From Excoecaria cochinchinensis (taxonomy: Eukaryota; Streptophyta; Magnoliopsida; Malpighiales; Euphorbiaceae): 64,000 nucleotides of DNA. Below, piece after piece: positions 12,736 through 24,160 of this stretch. The translations under genes and the position numbers were made by a program. The notes below the pieces were generated by a model that saw only the letters and a list, made by a program, of their open reading frames with translations, did no database searches and had not been told where the DNA came from. The stretch is taken from contig CANTUQ010000119.1 of assembly GCA_947683425.1 (NCBI GenBank), positions 5,977,001 through 6,041,000 of the forward strand, in the 5' to 3' direction. Every line of letters begins with the position of its first letter. Within the stretch, counting starts at the first letter, position 1.

Positions 12736-13290
12736 GACTGTGAAGCACCCGAAGAGGTTATAACTGAGAAGTTGATGTCGGCCCGGATAAAAGGAAATGG
12801 GAAGATGGAAGACGAAGCCACCAGAGATAGTGAAGTCATATAGGGGGTAGCTACAGTACCTCCAAAGTGTCAAGTTGATTCAGAACCGTTAGTTGCAACA
12901 TCTCCACCGGCGGAAGAAGAGGAAGAAAATAGTCTAGACTTTCTTTTTACTCCAGAACTTTTTGATAATGTTAATGACATTTTTAGTTCTATTAATAAAG
13001 TAAAAGATTTTGCTTACTTGTGCGATGTTTCTGATGATTGCAACATGCATAATCATGATCATAATCCATTCATATTTGACATTGATTCAACTAATGCTAC
13101 TCCATTTATTCTTGGAACCTCAGAAAATTCGAAGGAAATCTTTATAACATCTAACATAACTCCTGAAGAGCGAGAAAAATTTGAGAGCATTTTAAGAAAA
13201 CATGAAAAAGTCTTTGCCTGGACCTATGAAGATATGCCGGGAGTAGATCGTGAAGTCGCGAAGCACGCCATCCCGACTTACCCAGAATCT
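12736..13290 (+). pseudogene. RT2 pre-RT linker, truncated before the RT domain
   Basis: Low-complexity acidic linker, then FELFDNV-like and AYLCDVS segments, a histidine-rich patch, FDIDSTNATPF, and SNITPEEREKFESILRKHEKVFAWTYEDMPG (13150-13245), the standard lead-in to the RT fingers. It stops at about 13290 inside the TYP segment, immediately before the lysine/arginine-rich first RT motif. The YVDD catalytic box is not present in RT2. Confidence 0.8.
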
Positions 13291-13549
13291 CAGGTGCATA
13301 TTTTAAGTACGGGAGTTTCGAGCATATGTTGGCTAATTGCCCGGATCGCAGAGAGGTTAAGGATCAGATGGAGAGTAGAGTGAGTGGAGGAAGATCAAGA
13401 GCAGCCAGAAGTGATAGCAGTAAGAGTCGAGCCCCGCAAGCGGCATTGAATACTGTGATGTAGCTTGTCGCAGCAAGTGTCCTACCTCGGGTATATGCGA
13501 TGATTAGAGAAGATATCGTGGAGCCCGCAGGTCCTTCTGATAAGCTTTG
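13291..13549 (+). pseudogene. gag: RT3 gag C-terminus (CCHC knuckle) followed by protease linker
   Basis: In the frame starting near 13304 the protein reads a zinc knuckle with its second cysteine changed to tyrosine (FKYGSFEHMLANCPDR; compare C-x2-C-x4-H-x4-C in RT5 and RT6). A basic tail and a TAG at about 13461 follow. Reading on gives VLPRVYAMIRED, the linker that precedes protease in chromoviruses, then a stop at 13548. Protease never begins. The polypurine tract lies about 85 bp downstream, which shows a pol-less layout. Confidence 0.75.
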
Positions 13550-13628
13550 ATTTGTTAAGTTCGGTTTAAGCTATGTTTTTGTTGTTTGGGATGTAAGTAG
13601 TTAGCGTGGAAATTTTGAGGCCGAAATT

Positions 13629-13646
13629 TCATAAGGAGGAGAGATG
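13629..13646 (+). other. RT3 polypurine tract
   Basis: TTTCATAAGGAGGAGAGA-type purine run immediately before the LTR, following a GAGGCCGAAATTTC block. The equivalent in RT5 is GAGGACGAAATTTC then AAGGGGGAGAG. Confidence 0.8.
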
Positions 13647-14699
13647 TGTAACATCTTGAATTAGGGTGTAGTAGGATTTGCATGAGATATTGGTTAATTA
13701 AGGGTATTATGGACATTGGTCAGTTGTAAGATTAATTTTATTTAAAGACTAAATTAAAGAGAAAAGTTAAAATAAGGAAAGAAGTAATTATTTAAGTGAG
13801 TGAAAGGAAATTAGCCAAGGACTTAGAGGACTATTGCCAGGGATTTGTTAAGTCTAGCCATTAGGAGTCTGACATTTGGCTTGGTTGGTGAGAGAATTAA
13901 ATGAATAGAAGAGGGAAATGAGAGGGAAAGGGCAGAATTTGGTTGCTTCCTGAGGAAGCTTTGGTTCTTCTCCTCTCTCCTTCTCTTTCTGCTCTTCTTC
14001 TCTCCTTCTATTTCATTTCTCTACTTTTTACTCCTTCTTGGGTGGTTCTTCAAGGTTTGAGTTGGGTTTTAAGTGGTCAAGAGCTGTTTCAAGGTAAGTT
14101 TTTCGGTTTGGGTTTTTGCTTGTTCTTCTCCTTCCCGTTTTCTATTTTGGCTTGGTTGATTATGGGTTTTTGATTCAAGTGACTTGGTTATTTGCAAGTT
14201 CCGAACAAGAGGCTTGATAAAGGGAAAGAGAAGGTCTGAGTTGGTGAAGTGTAGAGAGGGCTGGTTTTGTAAAGCTTCAATAGGCTTGGGAGTTGTCTTA
14301 CCCTCACTTTTCAGATCATGTGATATTGTGCTTGATTTTCTGGAAATTTTGAGTGCTATGTATGTGTTCATGCGTGTGTTGGTTAAGTGGAGATGGTGGA
14401 TTTGAAATGCTAAGTGTTATGTTGGCCTATTGGTATATTTATGAAGTGAAATTGCATGAGTTTAGTGACAGTTCTGTTCTTGATGTTCTTGAGATGCATT
14501 TTGTATTTTAACCTAATTTTCTTGTTTATGTAAGTGTAAATTGAGTGTATTTTTATTATTGACATGGTAGTAGATGCTTTTGAGTGATGGATTGTAGTGT
14601 TATTGCATGAATGAGTGGTTTTGAAAATGTTGGGTTCAGAGTGAAGTGCAGAGAAGATGATTTCTGGGCTTTTTCTCGACTCTATCGTGAGCGTGACTC

Positions 14700-14770
14700 C
14701 TATCGCGAGTGCGATAGAGTGCGAGATGGCCAACTGAGTGCTGAGTTGCCCTCTATCACGAGCGCGATAG
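14700..14770 (+). repeat. RT3 LTR palindromes CTATCGC-GAGT-GCGATAG
   Basis: Perfect 7-bp arms around a 4-nt centre at 14700-14717; a second copy with one mismatch at 14753-14770 (CTATCAC-GAGC-GCGATAG). A half-site, TATCGTGAGCG, precedes at about 14692. Putative U3 regulatory sites; function inferred only from position and repetition. Confidence 0.7.
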
Positions 14771-15597
14771 AGAGCTCGGTAGGCTGAGCTTCAGTTGAGC
14801 CGAGCCCCATCGCGAGCGTACCTCCGCACGCAAACGCGATGAGGCCAGTGTCCGCCCACTGTTGCGAGTGCGACCTACATCTCGAGCACGGTTAGCCGAG
14901 TGATTGCTAGGCTGTGCTTCATTGCAAGTGCGCCTTTGTGTGCAAGCGTGATCGGAACCCCGCCCTCGATATCGAACAAGCGCAACCCTGCCTTTTTCTT
15001 CGAAAATGTTTTTCTTATCTTGCTTTGTATGGTTTCTCACTATTGCATGGGTGATGTTTTTGCTTGTCCTTAAGTATTTTTGTTTTATACTTGTATCATT
15101 TATTATCTTTTTATATTGTCTTGGCTCTTAATCATGGTAGTGACGATTGATATTTTATTGAGTGAATACGTTGAGCCTAAATGGTCATAGTAGTGGATAG
15201 ATAAGCATGCTGATAAAGGGCTAGTAAGTGCAGCTGCTAGTGTTTGACCCCATTAGGGTCTAGTGTTTGATACCTTCGGGTATCCAAAATTTTTGAAGAA
15301 AATATTTTGAGACTTCAGTCTTTAGTGTTTGGTACTGTTCACGGTATCCAATGTACCCGTATCCACTCCAGACGTAATTTCAAGCTAGTGTTTCAATGTT
15401 GGGTTCTGTACTGTGATGATTGTACTGATATTTGTATATACGTATGTATGACATATATTTATAGTTCTGCCTGCAGTATAGTATTAGCATGTAAATGCTA
15501 TGTGTAATGGTTTTAGCATTAGTCGATCTTTGCATACTCTTATTGTATGTATTCATGTATAAAGGTTATTATTGTATATTGTTTCTTTTCCTCCACA

Positions 15598-15615
15598 CTA
15601 AGCGTTATCGCTTAG
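15598..15615 (+). repeat. Chromovirus LTR hairpin CTAAGCG-TTAT-CGCTTAG
   Basis: Perfect 7-bp inverted repeat with a 4-nt loop. The same hairpin is in RT5 (both LTRs), RT6 and RT10. It lies about 325 bp from the LTR end. Confidence 0.85.
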
Positions 15616-15940
15616 TACGAGTGTTTCCTCGTATAGGTGGCAGGTTTGTTTCGAAGTCGGGCATCTGCAAGGTCGGCCACTAGGAGCTAGCATTTTCTTT
15701 TTGTATTTTGTTCCCGTACTTTATATATGTATATGTTTATGGGGATCCTTTTGTAAATTTTTGTCAGTAATGCATATTTTTGACGTGTGTATATATATAT
15801 TATTCTTATTTGTAGGTTTATTTCTGTGATTTATTTATTTCCGCTTTTGTGCTACCGCTTCCGCATGTATGCTTGTGTTTTGTGTGTTTTGAGTGCGTGG
15901 CGCTCTGGTATCCTTCCAACGGGGGTATCGGGGTGTTACA

Positions 15941-16290
15941 AGATGATCCTTCCAGTGTTGTGTTGGAAGGAGGTGTCTAAAATATCTCTGGTATGCCCAA
16001 AATAGACGTATATGCATCGTCTTAGGCTTCACGAAATTAGATGATCCTTCTACTGTTATATTAAAAGGAGGTATCAAAAATATCTCTGATTGCCTAAAAT
16101 AGACACACATGCGCGGTCTTACGTTTAGTGAGCCTAGATGACCTTTCCCAATGTTTTGTGTTGCGACTCCAAAAAAACTCCTTGTTGCCCAAAATAGACC
16201 CCCTTGTAATTCCTTACAAGTTATAAGAACCTCTCCCGAACACCCTAAAAGTGGATTTTCGGAGCCTCTTGGGGTTCGGCGCGCATCACA
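15941..16290 (+). repeat. RT4 5' LTR, 3' remnant
   Basis: Ends GGCGCGCATCACA directly before the primer site. Contains three copies of a roughly 90-100-bp unit beginning AGATGATCCTTCCA / AGATGATCCTTCTA / AGATGACCTTTCCC (15941, about 16041, about 16136). The start of the LTR is missing. A one-mismatch copy of the primer-site 10-mer, TTGCGACTCC, is at 16161-16170. Confidence 0.75.
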
Positions 16291-16310
16291 GTTACGACTC
16301 CGCTGGGGAC
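16291..16310 (+). other. RT4 primer binding site
   Basis: GTTACGACTCCGCTGGGGAC, the Tat-type site with the first bases mutated. Confidence 0.75.
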
Positions 16311-17216
16311 ATACTTGAAACTTCGCTTCGAAAGTACCTTGGTTAAAACATATAATTGAGTTTTAATTTAAAAATTTCATCCCTTTTCAAAATTGCATTG
16401 CGTATCACTAAAGCCTTAGATCTATGCTAGTTTGCACCCTCTATCAGCCCCGGTGCATTCCCGAAGCACGACCCTATGTTCACTCAATGTAGGGAAGTGT
16501 CAAGGATAATTACCACCCCAAGCCTCGTACCATTTGGTATAATTAATGGAGACCTGACCGGTCATTACACTCGTGATGAGCTAGACCCATTAGCAGGGAC
16601 CATGCTTTGGTAGACTTAAAATATCATCACCCTGGCAAAAGATCATGTAATGGAAATAGATACATCCCCTATTTGGTATGAACCATAATACTATGCTTTC
16701 TATACGGATCATATTGTATTGGACAAAGCAAGATAATTTGATTTGTCACCTAGTCAAAGGATTTCGTGCCCCGATAGGCCCATGTCGATTTATTCGGATA
16801 GCCTAAATACACAATAGTCAGAACCCATATGTATATGCATAGTTAAGAGAGGTTATGCTGTTGATTTTCCACCGTGCACCATGCACGTCCATCGGGTTCC
16901 TTGTTAACCCATAGACCACGCCCACCTAGGAAAGAGACTATGACCTCATGTGCGGGAGTGATAAGGTTGGAGGGATCTATGTGCTTGCATGTGATTGTGG
17001 ATCCTGCATAATACGATCATGCATCTTATAGCATTCATGCATCATCCTAACCTGATACATTTTGTAGCCATCATAAATTTACCCAGGTGGTCAAGAGGTC
17101 CTCATGGGCGGCTGTGCAGAAATCTATTCTTTGAACTAACAGAAAGGGTAGAATACTCGGACACAATTTCGTAAAGCAGTCATGCTACCTCTTATTAGTT
17201 TTTTGTACATAGTGAA
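16311..17216 (+). other. RT4 5' leader
   Basis: No coding frame. Blocks match the leaders of RT7 and RT9: GCATTCCCGAAGCACGACCC near 16450, AGGGAAGTGTCAAGGATAAT near 16490, CATTAGCAGGGACCATGCTT near 16590, and TGTGCGGGAGTGATAAGG near 16950. This is leader RNA that could hold packaging or translation signals. Confidence 0.7.
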
Positions 17217-18250
17217 ATGGCTAACTCACCAAGAGGGAAAGACGCCACCAAGGCTCTGATAGCTGAAGAAGTGGGTAGACGGTTTGACGAGTTCAAGAAT
17301 AGAATGATGGCCATGATGGCAACAATGGCCCAGCCTGCCGCCCCAGAGAACGCAGCTCCTCCTCCTATGAGATAAAATAAATATGAGGAGGTCAGAGAGG
17401 ACCCATAAGAAGAAATTTGCCAACCACCAATGGATTTAAGGGCCAATATGTTGGTAGGATAGAGAAGGGGGCCTGCCCGTGGGGTAGATGAGGATTGGGA
17501 AGAAGATGAATACGAGGATCCAGCATCGGTAAGGGGAAAGGTACCTCAGACGAAAGAATTCCTCAGGCAATATGACAGCAGCACAAGGATGGAGGTAACA
17601 CTGAAGGATTTGCAGTTGCTACAGTAGAAGTTTGGTGAGTTATTTTACGAGTATCTGACTCGATGGAGAAACTGGGTGATGGAGATGAAAAGAAAGCCAG
17701 ATACTCAAGATCAGATCCGGCTTTTCATTAAGAATGCTAATCCATATTTGAGGGATGGACTGAAGATGTAGGGGTTGAAGGATTGGGAATCGTAGAAGGA
17801 TATTGCCATCGAGGCTGAGGGAGAGTACCTCACAAGAAGGGTAAGTAATGAAGGTTATGCCAAGAAGGGCGGAAGCAGCCAGGGGGAAAATAGGCCAACA
17901 AGCTTCGGCAGTGGTACAAGGAAGACTGCTAAGGTTTCAGCTACAAATACTGCTCTGAGGCATTTCTCTAATTTGGGGAGGTCTCTCTCATGGGTACTTA
18001 GGAGATTAATAAAGGAGGGGAAACTGCAACCTTTACCACCCTGACTAGCCAAGACCCAAGGACATCCAGGGGCAAAAGGGCGATGCGTACTGTGCTTATC
18101 ATCAACATACTGGGCATGTAACGGATTGAAAGGCGTTACGGCATACAATTCAGGATCTAATTGACTCTAAGTAGATCACAGATCCGGAGAAAAGAGGGAA
18201 TTAGAGGAAGCCCGGGTATAATAGTGTGCCCCCACCAGTGTTTATGATCG
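17217..18250 (+). pseudogene. gag: RT4 gag, decayed and with an internal deletion
   Basis: Starts at the ATG at 17217 with MANSPRG and EVGRRFDEFKNRMM. Compared with RT8 gag, about 105 residues are missing between the VPQTK segment and EFLRQYDSSTRM (about 17555), an in-frame loss that removes the KFDGTSD and DWYHGL blocks. After it come the YLTRW, DQIRLFIKN and EGEYLTRR segments. TAA or TAG codons stand at many positions where relatives have Gln or Trp. The knuckle near 18090 reads C-x2-H-x4-H before a stop, in a frame slipped from the main one. Confidence 0.8.
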
Positions 18251-19052
18251 GGTCTAGTTTGCCCAAGTGGTTTGTATTAGAAGAGTTATACGGCATCAGT
18301 GCCAACATTGGTATCACGGCCTTCATGAGGCAAGTGCAAAATGGATTCCCGTGGTAACGATTGATTACTGGTCCACTGATAAAAGTGGAGATGAAAATTA
18401 GAATTCTAATGTTGAAGGATTTCCTGACCTGTGGGGTTTAGAGGAGGAAGAGGAGAAGAGGGGGAAGAAGAAGGTCAGAGCCGTGATCCAAAGTGGAAGG
18501 GTAGTTCCGAAAGTTGAAAGGCCACAAGATCATGTGGCAGTCTAAAAAGAAAAAGAGCCAGAGGAGGATGCGATTATGAGGCAATTGAAAAAGCTGCCGG
18601 CTCAAATTTCCATCTGGGATCTATTAAGACAGTCTCCCTCATATAGGCAGAAGTTGGTAGAGGCCTTATTCGAGACTATAGTGGCCACAACCATCTCGCC
18701 TACAGAGTTGCTAAACATAGTCAAGGGAGGTGTTAGAGAAGATGTAGTGTTTTCAAGTGCAGACTTATCGACAGAAAGCCACAATCATAATTGCCCCCTG
18801 TACATAAGGGCTCAGGTTAATCAGAAACACACGACATGTGTCATGGTGGACGATGGTTCATCAATCAATGTTTCCCTGCTAGTGGAAATGGCGGCTTTCG
18901 GAGTATCAGAGGATATGCTAAGTAGGTCTGATTTGATGATCATAGCTTATGATAATTCTCAGAGGCAGGCATCGGGGACATTCAAGGTGGTGGTCAAGAT
19001 GGGACAAATTAAGATCGAAGTGGAATTTATGGTCCTTCTAAGGGACAAGTAG
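18251..19052 (+). pseudogene. RT4 protease region
   Basis: After the gag end (FMIGSSLPKW near 18245) comes a linker, the VRAVIQSGRV segment near 18475, then from 18576 the conserved QISIWDLLRQSPSYRQKLVEA, ISPTELL, NHNCPLYIRAQ and the active-site loop VMVDDGSSINVS near 18840-18880 (D-x-G-S core). It ends at 19052 where the flap region is deleted: FMVLL jumps straight to the sequence beyond the LGRPWF block. Confidence 0.8.
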
Positions 19053-19494
19053 TGACAATAAGAGCTGCAAGGAAGAATTAGGTCTCAGTGCTAGAAATCG
19101 CCAGACAGCACTTCAGCAGGTTTCATGTCGCCGTAATAGATAAAGAAGAACACATTGAAGGGAGCCCTTAAGTAGTAAACATGATGAAGAGGATGTCTTT
19201 CCTCATAGTGCTGGTTTAGGCAAGAATTCGTAGGGACTACCGAAAGCCATTGCTACAAGAAGCCAGAAGGATAGGAGGGGCCTTGGGTATAAAGGTGTTG
19301 TGAGGAAGGGTAGGAAGTCAGTAGATGAGATCCCCCATATTAAGGAAAATTTTGTGCCAGCAGCTTTAGCATGTGCCTATACAGGGGAAGTAGAACCTCA
19401 GTGGGTTGATGAAAGAATTATTATGGGTTTTGAGGTCTTCAATGATGTCTTTGATTGGGATATTGGATTGATCAATCCAGGAGAGGGTTTTTAG
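19053..19494 (+). pseudogene. RT4 G-patch segment, frameshifted
   Basis: MMKRMSFL at about 19180, a frame slip in the glycine-rich core, then GRKSVDEIPHIKENFVPAALACAYTGEVEPQW and EVFNDVFDWD in the frame ending at a TAG at 19492. Same order as RT2 and RT8. Confidence 0.7.
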
Positions 19495-20115
19495 GATGAG
19501 GAAATCATGACCAAGGAGGCAGTTTGGGACCGTGAAGCACCCGAGAAGGTCATTACTAAGAAACTAATGACTATTCGTTTGAAGGCGAAGGGAAAGATGG
19601 AAGATGAAGCTGCGGGAGAGAAGGTGGAAGTTTCACGAAAGGTCGCTATAGAGCCTCAAAAATGCCAGTTTGATGAACAACGGTCGGCTGCATCATCCAC
19701 GTCAGCTGAGAAAGTACAATAAGATAGTTTAGATTTTCTTTTTACACCTGAACTTTTCAATAATGTTGTTAACATTTCTAGTTCTATTAATAACATGAAC
19801 AATTTTGCTTACTTTATAATGATTTCATTATGCATAATCATGATCATGATTCATTTATATTTGACATCGATTCAACTGATGCCACTCCATTTAATTTTGG
19901 AACTTCGAAAAACCCAAAAGAAATCTTAATAACATCGAATATAACTCCTGATGAGAGGTCAAAATTTGAGAGAATTTAAAGAAAACACGAAAAAGTCTTT
20001 GCCTGGACCCATTAAGATATGACAAGAGTAGATCGCGAAATAACAGAATACACCATACCAACATACCCAGACCATAAGCCAGTTAAGTAGAAGCTTAGGA
20101 GGTTCAGGCTAGAAT
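19495..20115 (+). pseudogene. RT4 pre-RT region, cut by RT5
   Basis: Lys/Glu-rich linker (19507-19722), then FDIDSTDATPF, SNITPDERSKFERI and KVFAW-like segments with stops, up to KLRRFR at 20110. The sequence ends at 20115 where the RT5 LTR begins, so RT fingers and palm are not present here. Confidence 0.8.
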
Positions 20116-20538
20116 TGTAACACCCCCATACCCCCTGGAAGGATATCGGGGAGCCACGCGGACATATACATATACATCTACATACTCTAGCGGAAGCGAT
20201 AGCATAATACACATCCATTTAAGAGTAATAAAATAAATTACTACTACACTAGGGCCCAACATGCAATTTGTATTAATTACATATATACATATATATTTAT
20301 CATTATATATGTTCATATTACAATTTGTTTTCATTTAACTTGACATATACATCTACAAGTGATTACCGCACTATTTTCTGTACATATACATTTACATAAT
20401 GATGTTACTCAAAACATCACTAACTCCATTTCTATCTTATACAATAAGAGATCAAAACAAAACTCCTAGTGGCCTTGACCCGCAGATGTCCGCTCACTGA
20501 TCCGAACCTATAAACCTACACGGAAACAAACATCCATG

Positions 20539-20556
20539 CTAAGCGATAACGCTTAG
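20539..20556 (-). repeat. Chromovirus LTR hairpin CTAAGCG-ATAA-CGCTTAG (RT5 3' LTR)
   Basis: Perfect 7-bp arms, 4-nt loop; matches the hairpins in RT3, RT6 and RT10. Confidence 0.85.
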
Positions 20557-22685
20557 TGGGGATGAAAATAATGCAAAGGACTTCTATTTGAAGTCACAAA
20601 TAAATCACGCATTTCATTTAACAAAATCAAATAGCTCATGCATATAGCTCTTATACGTTTTTAGGTTGCATTCTCAAATGCTATGCATTCACATGTATAT
20701 AACATCTACACTTCTACTTATTCATATACACTACAATTTGTACATATCATTTATTCAATTATACGCTATCATGTGTCCACATTCATGTCAACACACTCAT
20801 GTAATCATATACTTGTACACGGAACTGTAATGTACTTAAACATTACTCTCATGTACTTTAGCATCTATTCAGAATAATACTCTTTAAACATCTCAAATAA
20901 ACTACATCACATTAACAAGACAAGCCTGAATTCCTTTCATGGTGGATACGGGTAACTCTAGATACTGTTTACAGTATCTTACATTTGGAGAATTAATTCA
21001 ACTCTATGGAATACACGAGGTATTCTGAACTCTGGGCATAATTAAGGCCAACTCTAGCAGCTGTACTCTAGCCCTTTACAAGCATACTTATCTATCCACT
21101 ATAACGGTAATCAGGCTTAATAACAACTCATCAACTATAATTCAAGTGCACTCATCAACTTCAGAGACATTTAATTCATATACAGTCTTTATTAATCATG
21201 TTCCACAATTAAAAGCATGTAACATTTAAATTTCATGTATAAACTCTTATATCACATCATCATATACATGCACTCATAAGTTCACACATATTTATGATGC
21301 CATTTGCTATCTTTCACACAATTGTACATTGTTACTTTATTAGTTAAATTACAAATCTTAAACATACTCAAATGTATTTTCTCATAGATACCCAATTTAT
21401 AATCATTTAATAACCTTAATCATGTATAATAAGTTAAGGGGAAGGGTAAGGGGTTGACCCATGCCAACCATGGGCTCAAAATGAAGAAGAAAAGTCTTAA
21501 TATATGTTGTTCTGTCGCTAGGTCGTGACCTGTGTCGCACTCGTGACAGAGGCTTGCCTCTGTTGCCTTACGAGACTGCTTTTTACCCTAAAATTGTATC
21601 GCCAAAATCACCCTCTAGACAACATTTTTAGGCAAAGTAGTCTCATAAGAATTGTTCACTAGGATGTTATCTTTCAACTGGAACATATTTCAGGTCTTTT
21701 GGACATTTAGAACTCCAGATATGATTCAAACAATATATACTGTTCCAGTGAACCCGCTAGAATAGGGTCACCTATGTTCTAATTACGTTTTGGGATACTT
21801 AGAGCTAGAATTATATCAAGTACCCTCTTAGACATTTTTATCTACGGATCTTAGGTTTCAGATACAATTTGAATCAACTCAATTGAAGCCCTATGACTCT
21901 ACTTATCACAAATACAATACACAGAGGTCTGATGACAATCTGAACAGAATTCACCCACGAACATACTTTACACATGAAAGTTGTATGGAGACCATCTAAC
22001 ACACATATAATCACAACATATCCATATACATATACCATATAACACTGCAAGCAATCAAAATGAACGAAATAAAGATCATACGCGATCCCTACCTCTAGGA
22101 AGCTTTAACTCTGCCCTCTACTCTATACCGACCTTCTCCTTGCCTTTGTTCAATTTCTTATCCCCCACTTGAATCAAAACCATGCAACCACTTGGGTTAC
22201 TATTCCTTTTACTTTAAATCAGAAACAGGAATAACAAAACAGAAGACCAATACTAATAAATGGAGTCACTTACCTTCATAGGAGATCAACCTTTTTCTTT
22301 ACCCCTATCTCTTCAAACCACTCCAAATGAATCACTCAAAACAGTCCAAAAGGAAAGAAGAACAAAGAAAATGGAAAGAAGAGGAAAACGATAGAAAGCC
22401 AAAGGAAAGAAAAGGACCAAGGGTGATTCACGTGGAAGAGAAGGGCAGGTGGTCAATGTTAATCTCTACATTAACTTTGCTAATAAATGCCACTTACCTC
22501 ATAAATTTTCAATTATCTTTGACTAAGCTAAGTATTTCTTTCCTATTTTGTCTTTTCTTCCCTTTTAATTCATGTAAAACAACCAAGTTCTTGCCACTTA
22601 TCACTCTCCTACAATGTCATGTGTCAACTCCCTACAACCCCACATCTCTTAATCCCACTTGTGCACACATTCCATGGGAGGGTTC

Positions 22686-22701
22686 TGTCGCGCTCGCGAC
22701 A
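22686..22701 (-). repeat. RT5 LTR palindrome TGTCGCG-CT-CGCGACA
   Basis: Perfect 7-bp arms around CT, inside the start of the LTR (U3). A degenerate relative is at 21533-21548. Confidence 0.7.
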
Positions 22702-22778
22702 AAACGCTCTCACAGAAAACTCAACCCTTTTTAAACCAAAACTCTGTAATTCTTCTAGGGCCGCTCTAGGGTGTTACA

Positions 22779-22795
22779 AATCTCTCCCCCTTAAG
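22779..22795 (-). other. RT5 polypurine tract
   Basis: On the minus strand AAGGGGGAGAG next to the 3' LTR, preceded by GAGGACGAAATTTC, the usual chromovirus sequence before the 3' LTR. Confidence 0.9.
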
Positions 22796-22868
22796 AAATT
22801 TCGTCCTCGAAATTTCCCTGGTACCCATCAAATAACTCAAACTGTAAACTGGAAAAATCAAATGAGAA

Positions 22869-24060
22869 CTAACCAGACGATCTGGTTGCCATGCCTATGG
22901 CTTCAGCAGTCATCGCATATACACGTGGCTGGTCATCAGTGGAAAAGGGCCTCTCAACCGTCTTCGATGGGGGTCTCTCAACTCTACTTCTTCCTCTCCC
23001 ACCTCTAACATTTCCAGAAGTATTGCCTTTCTCTTTACTTACTTGTGATGCCATATTCTCTCTTGTTTTAGGGCACTGAGCAAGGAGATGCTCCATACTA
23101 CCGCATCTGAAGCAAGCTCCGGTGAGCTTCCTACACTCACCCTAATGATGCCTGCTACAATGCACACATTGTGGCGCCACACTTCTTCTACTGGTAGGTG
23201 GTCTCACACTTCCCGCTGAAGTTGGCGCATAGGCAGACCCTTGCTCATCTCTTCCTCTTTTCACTTCTCTAGCTTTTCCAAAAGCACCTTCATTTTCCCT
23301 TGGAAATCTTCTCTTTTGTTCCCTCTTCTGTTTTACCAATTCAGATTCCTCCATCTTTATGGCTGCTAACACTAATCGATAATAATCCACCGGTTGCAAA
23401 GCAACCATAGAAGCTAACGGTCCTCTTATGCTCTCTCTCAATCCATCTTCGAATTGTCTACATCGAAAATCATCAGTTAGCATCCCTTCCGGTATATACT
23501 TACTCAAGCGAGTAAACTCCTGTTCATATTCCGCAACAGTTATATTCTTTTGTTCGAAAGTTATAAATTCTTTCCATTTAGCATCTTTATATGCTTTGGT
23601 TACAAACTTTTCTTTGAATTCATGAACAAAGAATTCCCATGTCAATTCCAATGGCCTCTGGGAATTTCTCAAGACCAACTTCCACCAGTCATATGCTGCA
23701 CCTGCAGCAATGACACGGCGCAAGCTACTTTCTGGTTCTGTGCACAACTTATTTCTTGTAAAATTCTTCCTGTCTTCTCGAGCCGGAATTTTGCTATCTC
23801 AGATTGATCCAATGATGTTCCATGGAACTCCTCAGCTCCTCTTTTTCTTATCAAATCCGATGGAGTTTTTGGAGCCGTCAATCTGTCAAAAATCTATACC
23901 AACGCTTGCATCAGCTCCGAGTTGTCCTGAACAGGTCTTGCTCTATCCTCTCTATCTTGTGCTTGTACATGTGGATCCACTCGAATTGGGTTCACACTGC
24001 TTGTGGTCTCTCTTACATGCTCACTCGAGTCGGACTCAATCTACACCCTACAAAACAACA
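22869..24060 (-). pseudogene. gag: RT5 gag (chromovirus), frameshifted
   Basis: Gag polyprotein of the Del/Tekay type. The N-terminal part (to about 23750) has LTAPKTPSDLIRKRGAEEFHG and an FRLEKTGRIL segment. After a frame slip near 23745 the 201-residue frame 23747-23142 continues with AYDWWKLV, TWEFFVHEFKEKFV, EFTRLSKYIPEGM and FRCRQFEDGLRESIRGP, the retrotransposon gag core. Then comes a basic tail with C-x2-C-x3-H, a stop, and a CCHC knuckle (ACFRCGSMEHLLAQC, about 23120-23075). It ends with RVYAMTAEA, which normally leads into protease, and a stop at 22869. The polypurine tract follows within 90 bp, so pol is absent by structure. The exact start codon is unclear. Confidence 0.85.
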
Positions 24061-24142
24061 TCTGCATTAGGCCACACTCTAACAATCTGATACACATATA
24101 CTATACTCTATCACCTTATAGTCCTGAATCGTTTCAACCTAG

Positions 24143-24155
24143 GGCTCTGATACCA
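24143..24155 (-). other. RT5 primer binding site (initiator Met tRNA type)
   Basis: On the minus strand TGGTATCAGAGCC, the standard complement to the 3' end of plant initiator tRNA-Met, 5 bp from the LTR. Confidence 0.92.
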
Positions 24156-24160
24156 CTAAA

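Larger units (their letters stand above)
11546..13290 (+). mobile_element. RT2: Tat-type pol fragment
   Basis: Plus-strand fragment of a Tat element carrying protease, G-patch and pre-RT sequence. The left side is cut by the RT1 insertion. The right side ends abruptly at about 13290, in the segment just before the RT fingers, joined to the gag end of chromovirus RT3. No LTR of its own remains in the window. Confidence 0.8.
13291..15940 (+). mobile_element. RT3: Del/Tekay-type chromovirus, gag end plus 3' LTR
   Basis: Plus-strand element of which the zinc-knuckle end of gag, a short spacer, the polypurine tract and the 3' LTR remain. No pol lies between gag and the polypurine tract, the same arrangement as RT5. 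The left end is a non-homologous join to RT2. The right flank AGATG (15941-15945) lies in the RT4 LTR remnant, so RT3 probably inserted into RT4; the matching left duplication is not present. Confidence 0.75.
13647..15940 (+). repeat. RT3 3' LTR, about 2.29 kb
   Basis: Begins TGTAACATC and ends GGGGTGTTACA, matching the TGTAACACC...TGTTACA ends of RT5, RT6 and RT10. It contains short palindromes in its first half (14690-14770) and the conserved chromovirus LTR hairpin at 15598-15615. Positions 14640-14990 are unusually rich in CG words for this AT-rich region. No coding frame in it is supported. Confidence 0.85.
15941..20115 (+). mobile_element. RT4: Tat-type element, truncated at both ends
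   Basis: Order: 350-bp remnant of the 5' LTR, primer site, 0.9 kb leader, gag, protease, G-patch, pre-RT. The left LTR part is lost next to RT3; the right side stops at 20115 within the lead-in to RT, where RT5 inserted. Many in-frame stops mark it as old. Confidence 0.85.
20116..22778 (-). repeat. RT5 3' LTR, 2,663 bp
   Basis: On the minus strand it starts TGTAACACCCTAG (22778) and ends GGGGGTGTTACA (20116). It contains the hairpin at 20539-20556 and a perfect palindrome, TGTCGCG-CT-CGCGACA, at 22686-22701, about 80 bp inside its start. Small open frames on either strand look like chance. Confidence 0.9.

Noticed and set aside
14756..15040. Arg/Ser-rich minus-strand frame in the RT3 LTR
   Set aside because: Arises from the CG-rich U3 block; not preserved in other LTRs.
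22327..22734. 135-residue plus-strand frame, Lys/Glu-rich start
   Set aside because: Antisense within the RT5 LTR; no conserved pattern and no equivalent in other LTR copies.
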